Shown here: one piece after another, positions 38,836 through 49,801 of the stretch
How positions within the stretch are numbered: position 1 is the stretch's first letter
Layout of the letters: each line of letters opens with the position of its first letter
Source: Rhabditoides inermis
Taxonomy: Eukaryota > Nematoda > Chromadorea > Rhabditida > Rhabditidae
Length of the DNA: 64,000 bases
NCBI GenBank assembly: GCA_963966185.1
Contig: CAWZYM010000295.1
Span: forward strand, 755,001-819,000
Reading direction: 5' to 3'
The notes under the pieces: generated by a model
What the model saw: only the letters and a program-made list of their open reading frames with translations
Told to the model about the DNA's origin: nothing
The model's database searches: none
Position numbers and translations under genes: made by a program

Positions 38836-39201
38836 ATGCGTCTTCTCATCGTCCTTGCAGCAATCGTAGCGCTGGCCGCTGGTGAGTCAATCACACTGAT
38901 ATTCCGATAACCGTGATAATCATGATAATCCGAACGCAGATGTAAGATGATAGATAACCTGATAACCTCAGGCTTCATGTACGACTCCGGCTCCGGCTTG
39001 AGCGTGGAGAAGAGTGGTTTCGTCGCGCCTCGTCGCTTCTCCTCCGAATCCCATAGCAGGGACCGATCGGCGGATTCCTACTCGAAATCCAAGTCCAAGT
39101 CGCATTCCAAGTCGTATTCGCACTCGCACTCCAAGTCCAAGTCCAAGTCTCGCTCGGACTCTCGCGACCGCTCCTATGACCGCTCCGATCGATCGTGGTG
39201 A
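38836..39201 (+). CDS. secreted Ser/Lys/Asp-repeat protein
   Basis: Two exons (38836-38881 and 38972-39201) give 91 aa. MRLLIVLAAIVALAAG is a clean signal peptide. The mature part has FMYDSGSGLSVEKSGF, then low-complexity SKSKSHSKSYSHSHSK and SRDRSYDRSDRS runs. The stop lies in TGG TGA, where TG/GTGAGT is also a good donor; splicing there to the acceptor at 39350 would create TGA at once, so both forms end the same way. The gene is divergent from transporter copy 1, sharing about 395 bp of upstream DNA. An extracellular or cuticular role is possible; no function is assigned. Confidence 0.65.
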
Positions 39202-39204
39202 GTG

Positions 39205-40080
39205 TGGTTCGTCACCTGTTGGGTAGGCTGCCTCGGAATGACTGGTGTTCGATCTGTTATCGAGAACAGAGGGGCGTTCTTTTTACTTTTGAAATGAAAA
39301 CAGCAAATACAAAATATGCTTCGGATGAGATAATGCTCACAACATTTCAGAGTGTTTTCCCCCGTCTACAGCAACTACATAACTGCCTATGCCCGATATT
39401 TTATATTATGTCTATGTATCTATACATGCGTTTCGATAAAGATTATCATCCCGATATTGTTTTAATCCGCTCCTCCCACTTTTCTGAACAAGTTGTTACT
39501 CAGCTGTTCTCGCATTTTTCTGTTGTTTCCTGATTTTTGTTTTCGTTTTGTCTTCTTTTGTTGTATTTTCCTCTTACCACAGACTGTGCATATAACTACA
39601 GTATAACAAACTACAGTATCCACAAGACTCACTGTATTCAGTGCTGGCTCGTCTTGCAACTGTAGTCGTGAAACCGTCCGGACGGCGGACGACCGTCACT
39701 CTCAAATCATTACCAATCAACCCACAGTATGGTTACTGTAGCTACCCTGACACAGTGAAATTATCACTGGATATTCAATAGATATTATATTGTCATAAAC
39801 GGGAAAGATGAAAGTATCGCAACCGAATCGAGAAATTACTCTGTGAAGGGGCCGAAGGAAGACTATGGCGCTACACTTTTTTTATTTATTATCATCTTGT
39901 TTACTGTTGTCTAATGTTCGAAGTTTATTTTAAAAACACCACAATAAACTACTACTATTATTATCTATATATTACATATAAATGATAGAACGCATACCGC
40001 TCGTCCGAACTCGTCGATGTACTAAATAGTTTATTACCGTGTAGAGTACTTAACTTGTACATCAAAGGAAATATGACAGT
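39205..40080. other. intergenic, no gene seen
   Basis: AT-rich; no exon with splice support. An ACAGTA-rich stretch lies at 39590-39780. Confidence 0.4.
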
Positions 40081-40082
40081 GC

Positions 40083-40320
40083 TTAGGAGCTTAGGGTAGG
40101 ATAGTAAAATAGGAAAAAAAGAAACCGAATTTTAGACATGGGATGCAAATGGGGATTGTCTACTAAGTGGGATTTCACGTTGCAGGTTTTCGCAGATTCA
40201 ACAATATCAGATGGAAGTGAGTTCCAAACTCCATAAACTCTCTGAAAAAACGCGCTGCTCTGCAGAAACGAGTCATATGATGGCAAAAGACGATATTTGT
40301 GAGATGTGCGCGACCGAGTT
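40083..40320 (-). pseudogene. 3' remnant of a non-LTR retrotransposon
   Basis: The frame read leftwards, SYDSFLQSSAFFQRVYGVWN then SLPSD, matches the C-terminal tail type of the intact elements here (compare TFVIWNSLPHDLV at 47.4 kb and [10 protein letters not shown] at 21.1 kb). RT core motifs are absent. A short decayed fragment. Confidence 0.6.
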
Positions 40321-40649
40321 GGGACTACAGTGACACGGCGTTGCGGCGCCCGCGCGCCTTACACGCCGATTTTGTGCGGCTCTGGCGCGCCTCTCAGCCG
40401 CCCCGTGTGAGAGATGCGCGAGAGCGGCGCAGTGAGCGCTCGTAAGGCGCGCGAGAGAGGCACATGCGAGAGAGTACTTGATGGAGCTCGTTCATTCAAA
40501 TAACTTACTAGATTCACTTTTTGCGGTCTTTTTCATGTTATATGATACAAACAACATAATATACCGTTTATTTGGTTGACAAATAACATCGTCAATGAGG
40601 CAATAATAGACTCGGGGTCGGGAGTGTCCGAAATGCAGGAAACACAATG

Positions 40650-40697
40650 AGCTGTACGGGATTGTGTCCTCGTATGAGAACACAATCCCGTACAGCT
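40650..40697. repeat. 18-bp perfect inverted repeat (hairpin)
   Basis: AGCTGTACGGGATTGTGT and its exact reverse complement are separated by 12 nt. It lies 200 bp left of the Penelope-like C-terminal fragment. Confidence 0.85.
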
Positions 40698-40904
40698 TTG
40701 AAACATAATAAAGCTCGCCATTAATAAATATGGAAGAGTCGTTGTGAGAGAAGAAGCGCGGGGAAGAGTAGATACTTGCGGCAATCGGTGCGAAAAGAGT
40801 ACGGGGCGCATACAATGCGCGACTGTGCAGCGGGTAATGAGTGAGAGATAAGAGAGAGGCATAGTAGCAGACAGTTCTAGTTTGGCGCGCTATAATTGAT
40901 AGAA

Positions 40905-43300
40905 TTACTTGATTAGTGATAGAACATCAGATACACTATGAATGTTATGTTTCACCATCGTTGATTTATTCCGCATAACTAACTTACAGAATTCTAATTC
41001 TACTTTACGCTGCGGATACTCATTTTTAAGAAAGTTGCACACTAACTGTTTGCATCTAACCTTAAAGGAAGCTGTTTCTGTGCATGTTCTGAATATGCGT
41101 GTGAGTTCACCATTCATTGTGTTCCAACCCACTGACATCTTTATATTAGAATTGTAATTCGGATATCTGACTACTTCGAAACTGTAATCGTCTGTTTTGT
41201 TATATAATTCCACTGAGAATTGGTTATATGCCTTTGAAATATTCAAATCCAAGAAGATTGCATTATTTGGTCCAATGTTCGTTTGTATATAAAACAAATA
41301 TATAAAACAATCACATTAAACGTACTGTCTGTGCGACGGGGACGATGAGGTCGACTCCGGCAGCGAGCAGGTTGCCGTCGCGAGAAATGCACAAGGAATC
41401 AGGACACCACGGTCTCGTCTGAAAACAATGAGGGTTTTTCAAAGTAGATAGGAGAACAGATAGTAGAACATAATAGCTAGATACATGACGGAATCCTGTT
41501 TCGACCCTTCAACCTACAGACAGGCTTACAAGTAGAATTACTTCAAGACTAATTGACTACTAAAAGTACTATCTGATAGCGACCACTGCGGGGGGTCTAC
41601 TGCCTGCTGAGGCATCATCAGTGCAGGACCGCAGTGGTGAACATAAAAGCGAGACTGTAAAATTACATGTACTAGGGAAGACCTGAAACATAGAGATGTA
41701 TGAGAAATTAGAAAGAAAACTAACAAACAAACAAAATTTGCGGAAGGTATTAAAACCTATAGACAGTATCAATAAGTTTCTTGCGATTGGTAGAATTGAA
41801 CAAATTAAGAGAAGTGCGGATATCACGTTTACGGAAACAATATTTAAGGAGAACAGATTTGACCGTTGTAGCTTTGAAACCTAGATTACAAAACGTAACA
41901 AACAGATTTTCGAGTTTGACAAGCATAGTGGGTACATCAGTACAATTACGAACAATGCGAATCTCAAGATCACCTGTAATGACATGTCCATGATGAGGAT
42001 CACAATAGGAAGAGAACTCTGCATTTCGGCAGAAACAAGGAATGGAGTCTAGGGGGACTGGCTTGTCTCCCCTGTACTCGCGAATAACACGACTGTGATT
42101 CACAACATATTTACTCAAACGGTCAGTAGCCAAGTGAGTGACGCGGATCTTCTGCTTATCTTTACGGTTGTACGAATTAAGAAGACGTAAAACAAGAGCA
42201 GAATTGAAAAGAGAGAACATTCCGAGAGTCTCCATGTCCATAAACAGATAAGGAATCTTCAAGAATACAGTATTCTTGAAAGATTCTTTGTTAGCATTAT
42301 TAGTGGCAGGTTCAATAGACCAATAGTAAACAGCCAAGAGAATTTCAAGCCTCAACAAATTATGAACAGAACGATTCTCTAAGAAATATGACATAAGCAC
42401 ATTTTTAGATTTATTAGACATAGACGTGATATTGCGATAGCTCTCATACCAACTGGCAGTGTTGACTGCTTTGAGCAGTGCCGTCTGATCAGTGCACGAA
42501 CCGCCCTGTCCCGAACCACGGCGGTGATTCGGTCGGCGGTGCGTCCGTGGGCGGAAGTTGAAAAATGGATGAGATTTCTTATCGAATGGGCGAATGTGAG
42601 AACGTGTAATAGTTTCATATCCCTTGATTTGGTCATTAAGGCCAACAGGATATGCTGTAACAAGGATACGGATCCAGAAATCTTCACGTTCTTCACAAAG
42701 TGCTTTGTTACCAGTATGCACCTTCTCGATAACTTCTAGAATAGTGAGAGAAGTAGTTGACCACGAATGGCCAGCTTGACTGAAATGGCGATATAGAGGT
42801 ACATCGGTTTTCTTCTGATTAATCTTAGTTTTGTGATCACGCATACGATCCAAGAATCTACGTTGTGTCATGCCTACATATTGAACACCACATTGATGAC
42901 AAGTAATGCAATAAATCACATTTGTTGTAAGACAACTGCAACTGGGCGTTCTAAGAGTAGTTACATAACAATCAGTAGCATAACAGTATATTTGATCAGA
43001 GTGATCAACCTGTGGACAGATAAGACATTTAGTGTTCGGACAATTAGTACTCACATTGCTGTGTGAAGAATGACCATTGACTAGCAAAACTTTGCCCTTC
43101 TGGCGTTTCACTAGATAGGAGTCACTGGTAGTGGAGAAAGATGGTTTACGTGTTGGTTTGGTTTTTGGATTAGGAGCAGGAATTTGAAAGGCAGAAACCC
43201 TTTTACGGCAGGGACACCTAAATAGGCACCGAAATACGACGAAAGAGTCTAGAGGGTAGACGGGTTATACTCTTGCCTGGTTTTCCCCGTACTACCCAAA
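40905..43300 (-). mobile_element. Penelope-like element, GIY-YIG first, RT core deleted
   Basis: Read on the minus strand: an open frame from about 43265 to 41750, then, after 450 bp, a frame at 41297-40905. The first has a Cys-rich lead, a GIY-YIG nuclease-type domain (YCITCHQCGVQYVGMTQRRF with R...D, later NKALCEEREDFWI) and a CDPHHGHVITGDLEIR block. The second has FLDLNISKAYNQFSVELYNK and a following SNI block, typical of the region after RT motif E in such elements. RT motifs A-D, including YADD, are missing between them. Nuclease N-terminal to RT is the permuted order known for the Naiad/Chlamys group. Probably an internally deleted copy. Confidence 0.6.
41334..41418 (-). other. isolated exon-like segment
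   Basis: Flanked by GTTTTCAG and ACA/GTACGT, with an open frame TRPWCPDSLCISRDGNLLAA continuing VDLIVPVAQT. Composition (CG-rich, third-position C) differs from the retroelement around it. A possible upstream partner ends at a GTG/GTGAGT donor near 43920. It may be one exon of a host gene split by the Penelope-like insertion; I could not assemble the rest. Confidence 0.25.
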
Positions 43301-43552
43301 CGTCAATCGAAGGTGGTTTATGCAACCAAAAAATGACAGGAAGTATAGACTGTAAGGGGCCCGGACCACATGAGCCCTCTCGGAAGAATAACATAAAGAC
43401 GGCATATTGAATGAAGAATAACGGATAGAAAATGACTCCAATTACCAAACACTAAACAAAAGAAGTATTAAATAACAGGTTGAAAATATCATAGAAACAA
43501 AGTAACATAAAGGATAAAGGTGAGATTTTTTCTCATATAAATGATATGCCTT

Positions 43553-43745
43553 CCTCTCCCAAGTTATCACTTATGGGAGAGGTTGGCTCCTCCAAGAATA
43601 GAGAAAGAATGATAGCAATAAAAAAAGAATTTTTAGAGGTGTTCCTGTTCTCTTCGAGGTATCACTTACGAAGATACTAGGGAACGTCCTTCCAGGTATC
43701 ACTTAGGAAGGGGGTGCGCTCTCAAGGTATCACTTAGGAGAGCGC
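43553..43745. other. array of four hairpins with one conserved 12-nt loop
   Basis: Hairpins at 43553-43582, 43651-43674, 43688-43711 and 43716-43745 (plus strand). Loops: AGTTATCACTTA once and AGGTATCACTTA three times. Stems are unrelated in sequence but pair perfectly: CCTCTCCCA/TGGGAGAGG, TCTTCG/CGAAGA (with outer GTTCC/GGAAC), CCTTCC/GGAAGG and GCGCTCTC/GAGAGCGC. Conserved loop with covarying stems is the mark of a selected RNA or single-strand DNA structure. It lies upstream of the Penelope-like coding frame. Confidence 0.8.
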
Positions 43746-44255
43746 GGGTCTCGCCGTGAACGGTGAGAAAAGAAAGAAAGACAAGTAAAACAACATATAG
43801 TACACAATAAAACATGTACAATACAATACAAATGTCAAATATTGCCTTTTATAGGCTGGGCAGGAAAGAAATGCAAACAAGTGCACACAAGCAATACGCG
43901 AAGTCGACGTAGACACTCACCACTATGAGCTGTTTGTTGTTGATGTGTTTGTGTGTGTTTGTGTGTGTTTGTGTGTCACTGTAGTGTAAAAATACCAGAA
44001 CAATTAAGAGATGTGGTTTTAGTTATAACCTTGTAAATGTACTTGAAGTCTTTGCAAAGCTGCAGTACGCTCTCTCCCGATTTGTGATGTAATGTCAATG
44101 TTTACATTCTTGAAAATTTTAGGATGTAATGTCAATGTTAAACAAAACCACAAAGTCGTAACAAACAATAAACATGTGCCAACCAAAAACACAGGAACAA
44201 GGATAGGAAAAAGAACAATTAAGAAACACGATTCGGGTGCAATGTATTTCTCAAT

Positions 44256-44620
44256 TCAGAGAATCATCGGGAGAACGAGCGATATACAGACAGCAAGTAG
44301 GGATGGTTGGTGGGCGGCGGACCAGTGGAACAAGTGGCGTCTGCGGCCGCGGAGGGGATACTGACTGGGATAGCGGGTGTTGCCATAGCCATATCCCAGC
44401 CTCCTCCTGAATCCCCTACGACGCACGTACTCCTCCGACGACCAGCTGTTACTGTTACTCCAGTAACCTTCAACTTATCGTTAACTTGTGTAATGCAAAA
44501 TTTTGCAAGTTAAACGTTTAGTTGTTTGTAGGAAAATTTGTAAAAAATTAAATGTAAAACATAAAAAGTACCTGCTGTGACGAGAACAAACAGGCAGGAT
44601 AGAAGTAAAATGTGGCGCAT
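44256..44620 (-). CDS. small secreted Arg/Gly/Tyr-rich peptide
   Basis: Exons 44572-44620 and 44256-44467 give 86 aa in exact frame. MRHILLLSCLFVLVTA is a signal peptide. The mature part starts GYWSNSNSWSSEEYVRRRGF and has RRRLGYGYGNTRYPSQYP, strongly basic, then a hydrophobic end (LLAVCISLVLPMIL). The intron acceptor is TTGAAG, not CAG. Basic Gly/Tyr peptides are often antimicrobial or neuropeptide-like in nematodes; that is inference only. It lies 250 bp beyond the stop of transporter copy 2, same strand. Confidence 0.5.
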
Positions 44621-44871
44621 TTACGAAATCAGGAAACGAAGGAAGAAGTCGCTTTTTTAGGAATCACCATTCATCTTTGCGGCTCTATGTAAATAACACA
44701 CGAAAGAAAACATTAGTCATCAGTGGGCGCATTTAATTTCGACCCATGACTCTCACTCTACAAAACATCACGTCATACAACTTTATTACAAACAAACAAA
44801 CGTATGTACATTTAATTTGTGCTGATATTGAGCACAAAACATTGTCGATATACAATATGTACAAAAAACGG

Positions 44872-45447
44872 CTAGAATCGCTCAATATCGGACACCTTGG
44901 ATGTAGAGCGACGGGAACTGAAAAAAAAGAGTCATAAAGAAAACTTTGAAGACTAACGTTGTCATCTCCTCCTCCTTTTCGTAGCTCGGTCCTTCCTCCA
45001 ATTCACACGAAAACAGCTTCTCACAGAAAACACGAATAACGTCTGAAAAAATCAGGTTGTAGTTAATACACAATATTGAAACGATATTGTGAAAACGGTC
45101 AATAGCTATGTAGTGAAACGTACTATGATTAAAAAGCAGAAAATAAAAGTTCTCTGTATCCTTATAAATACTCTATTGAGTAGGCGTTGTATTACGGTAT
45201 TTTATCGTCACAGTAATGTGAGTAATGTACGTATTTACCTATATATGTGCTACTTGATTCGAGGGAGATACTATGATTCTGATTGAAACACTACGACTGA
45301 CCGTCAATCCTCTTGCAGAGTGGGATGTTGTGTAGAGGGTAGTATTTGAAGAGGGCATAGCTGGCCCAGAAAAGAAGGAAACAACCGAGTCCAACGAGGG
45401 TCGTCACCACGTCTTCGAAGAGGGGAAGCACGATCTAGAAATAGGAA

Positions 45448-45497
<50 letters not shown>

Positions 45498-48400
45498 CAG
45501 AAACACGCACTGTAGCAGCACAAAGATCGGAAGCCAGATTGGGAACTGAAAAAGCGTATGTGATTGTCATCGATGATTTGTTTTCTCTTTTAATGAATCA
45601 CTGAAACGTATATCCTATAGGACATACATACCTTGACAGCGTCTCTGCTGACCGGAATCTTCTTCCATTTGATAAGAATCAAAGCAGCAACGGCCACGCC
45701 TTGCTGAAAAACGATTTGATACAAAAATGACACGTTTCACAAGCGCTATACATTTTTTCGAAAGAAAAAAAATATGCTACTGGTTGAGGTTGATTTATTT
45801 TTTAACAAAAAAAGGATAAGTATACTGCCGAAAGCCGAGGATGTCTAAGTATTTTTTCAATTCGTTTCAGCAGCGCTATGAAACCGTTTCGATATGAAAA
45901 TGTAGTTAATCTATTTATACCAAAGATAACTAAAAGAACAATCACCTGCAAGAGTCCAGTGACGGTGAGATAGTTGAGGAGAGTGTCGATGTCTCCGATG
46001 AATGAAAAGGCCACAGAGAGAATACTCTGAAACACGCATTCATAAACTTCTCCGGTATCTTCTCAGTTCTCAATCACGTCTAATAGTCATAATATAGAGC
46101 ACTGATCGCTTCAATACATTACAAATCGAGCTGCTTGCGCGCTACCGGTGCATTGCATAGAAAGCTATGGTATACGAATGGTGAGGTGACATTTTCGAAC
46201 GGGAAGAATGGAAGGAACGAAAAAATGCAAAAAGACTTGCAAATCAGATCACAAAATATTTAGAACAGCATAGCTTACTCTCGGAAAAACAATTTGGTTT
46301 CCGCAAAAATCGATCTACTAATGCGCAACTGATTGAATGTCATATGAACTGGTGCAAGCATACTTCATCCGATTTTGTTATCGATTGTATTTACTTTGAT
46401 TTTAAGAAAGCATTTGACACTATAAATCACGATCTTCTTTTTAAGAAACTTGACGCTATCGGTATTCGCGGAAACGCGCTTGGCTGGATAATCGAATTTC
46501 TCAAAAATCGCAAGCAGTCTATCATGATCGGCTCAAGGCGTTCTTCACCGCGTGTCGTTAATTGTGGCGTTCCACAAGGCTCATGTCTTGGTCCCCTGTT
46601 GTTCAACATTTTCATTGATAACATTCCAGATAACCTTCCAAAAGATGTTTATCATGCGCTTTACGCTGATGATCTGAAAATTTCCTATCATTTCAATTAT
46701 ACCAGCACTACTGCTGCAACTACCTTTCAAAAAGCTATCGACACAGTCGCAGCTTGGTCAGCCACTTGGGGTCTTCAGATATCCACTGAGAAAACACAAA
46801 TATTGCATATAGGCAAGCGGAATCCAAGGCACACTTATACAGCTCACGGCTGCGTTCTCAAACAAATAGATGCTGCCAAAGATCTTGGTATTCTAGTGAA
46901 TAATAACTTGTTGTTCCGTGATCATCTAAAACAAATTGTTCAGCAAACTCTCTATTCTATAAATGATTTCCTTCGCACATACAAAACACGAAGCCCCACT
47001 CTTCTGATTACTGCGTACACTACCTACTTTCGCTGTAAACTAGAATATTGTACCGAGCTCTGGAACCCTACTGACGTTGCTTCTGTAAACCTAATCGAAA
47101 GCATACAACGCTATTATACTCGACGTGTGTGTCAGCGTATCGGACGCAACTTATCATACCCCGAACGCCTTCAATTTTATAATCTTCAATCTCTTGAAAA
47201 TAGGCGATTCTTAAATGACGTCACTTACATACACAAAGTTATTCACTCAAAAACGACTTTAGACTATCATGGGCTTTTCGCAATTATTCCAACTCGTACT
47301 CGCGGCTCTCATGAATTTAGGATTGTTCCCTCATTCGATCACACAGGCCGTACTAGCACTTTTTTAAGCAGAACCTTCGTAATTTGGAACTCCCTTCCTC
47401 ATGACTTAGTTTCCGTCAACGACCCTTCCGTCTTCAAATCACAACTCTCTACATTAGATATTATGCCACCTAGCAAATTGCGCAACCTATAGAGACCATA
47501 TTTTCTTGTTTCGTATATTATTATGTTATTATTCCTTATTTATATTCAACCCCATCCATATCTGCCGTTTTCCATGTTTTCACTTTTTGTTGCTATGTCG
47601 ATTTTCTCATGTTATCGGTAATAAATCTATCTATCACTATCACTCACGTGTACAATGACAGCCACCCTGGGGCTGTCTGTGTTTGGGTTGACGAGCGCCC
47701 AGGCAGACGGCATCATCCCGCGACGAGCGCCAGCCATCATGAATCTGGAACGTTGATTCAATCACGGTTTAATTAAGTTTGAGGTAATGCTTTCCCTGAT
47801 GATTCCATAACGGCGAAACGTCGGAATAAACTGTTTCTCTCGCGGCTCATCGGCTGAACATCACTCCTCATCATATGTAACCATAGTTCGTTATTAAAGT
47901 TATATTTCTACACCAACTTATCCCTAATTACACATTTGTTCCACCTACATCTTAGAAAGTAGCAGTGAAACGTATGTTATTTTTATATCTTATGTTTTTT
48001 TTTATATATGTGCCCTTTTAAAGTAAAAGTGCATTCATATGTAGTTATGTATTTTAGTTGATTTACGTCCTGCGACTAACTAACGATAATTACACCTACG
48101 TTTCTCCTACAGGTTATGAATATGAAGTGAAACGTACTAAGTATGAATGATTATGGGTACAAATATTTTAAACCAAAAACATGTAATAGTATCATAAGCC
48201 ATGCCTGCTCCATGTGAATATGTCTGAGTTGAGTGTGCCACAGATGAGGACTCCGACGATGGCTGGCATAGCATACGAGACGCCCTCTCCAAGAGAAGAC
48301 GAGATGAACGTCTGAATGTTTGCTTAGGTATGAAAAGCCTGACGTTTGATTCTTGTTGAATTGCAAAGCAATGAAAACGAGACATTATCCCATTATGTAT

Positions 48401-49743
48401 GTGTTTGCATGAACAAAATAGAGAAGTCGTTGAATATGACGTTGTTTGAATTTGCCCCGCATAGGGCATATTACTAATAATTTTCACGATTCAGAAATGG
48501 TCTTTTATTCAGTCGGATTGAAAGTAAACGTATAATACATGTTATTGATATGAACAAATTAATCACGTCAAACTTAAAGAACCTATATTTTAGTATTGAA
48601 ACGTAAACAAAATACCGTTGCGACTGCATTGCTGTCGAGAATCTCCTGTGGTGAGAGAATGACAAAGTAGGCGACATTGGCGACGATATAGAGTACGGTA
48701 GCCAGGAGCAGACCACCCACGACGGCGCGCGGGAGGGTCCTGGCACGAAAGTGTGAACTACGGTAATCATGAACCACTCACTTCTTGTTCTTCAGCTCCA
48801 CTTCTTCCGTGCCAAAGTTCAGCGTGTCGTAGCTGGAATAAAAAAAGCGTATTGATGTTTTTTCCCGCCAAGATCGTTTTTGATATCACAATAAACAACC
48901 ACACGTTTCAATTGTCCTATTTCTGCACAGTGATGCAAAATCTACAATTCCGTGTATTTAGAAATGTTTACGATGCATTACTTGTAAAAACTAACCCACA
49001 ACCCACTCTCGAATACCCATTTGCACCTGTATGCATTTGTCTGCTACTTTTGCGTCTGCTACCTGTGCACAGTATCTATGCACCTGTCTTCTTTACTTGA
49101 CAATGAGAAGAAAAAACTTTCACGAAAAACCCACCCCCCGAATGCCCAGTTGCCAGAGTAGATTGCGAGCGCGATCTGACCCGCCGACCACTTGCTGTTA
49201 GCGAATATGTAGGCAGAGGAGAAGTGCGAGGTCCGACCTGCAAGATAGTGTTACTGTATTACACCAACCAGGTTCCAGTACATAAATCCATACATGACCA
49301 TTATAGAAATAACGGTGACAATACGGTAAGATACAGTAAAAGATGAAAGTACTTAGCCAGAAGGGAGTCGAACGACGACTAGATAACACTACACAGCCCG
49401 ATGGTTATTCAACGACAGCTCTCGCTTCGAAATAATGTGCCCGTGGTGATTTACAGTACCTTTGAATATGAGGTAGTATCCTCCGGTGACGATGATGGCT
49501 GCGAGGGTGGTGACCTTGGCCACAGTGACGACGATATGGATGCGAGACGCGTAGCGGGCAAGCGAGAACAGGTTGATCCACGTGAACAGGACTGGAAAGA
49601 AAGTGTCACTACTACTGACAGGTAATCGATGAATCATGGTAATAAATTAAAATTATCAGGAGATTCAGGCAACTGGCGCGGGTATCAGACACACCAATTG
49701 ATTTGCCAATAAGGTCAATGAGGTGAGAGAGAGAGAGTGGAGA

Positions 49744-49801
<58 letters not shown>

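Noticed and set aside
48753..49100. 115-codon plus-strand open frame
   Set aside because: It overlaps transporter exon 8 antisense and otherwise lies in an intron; no supporting motif.
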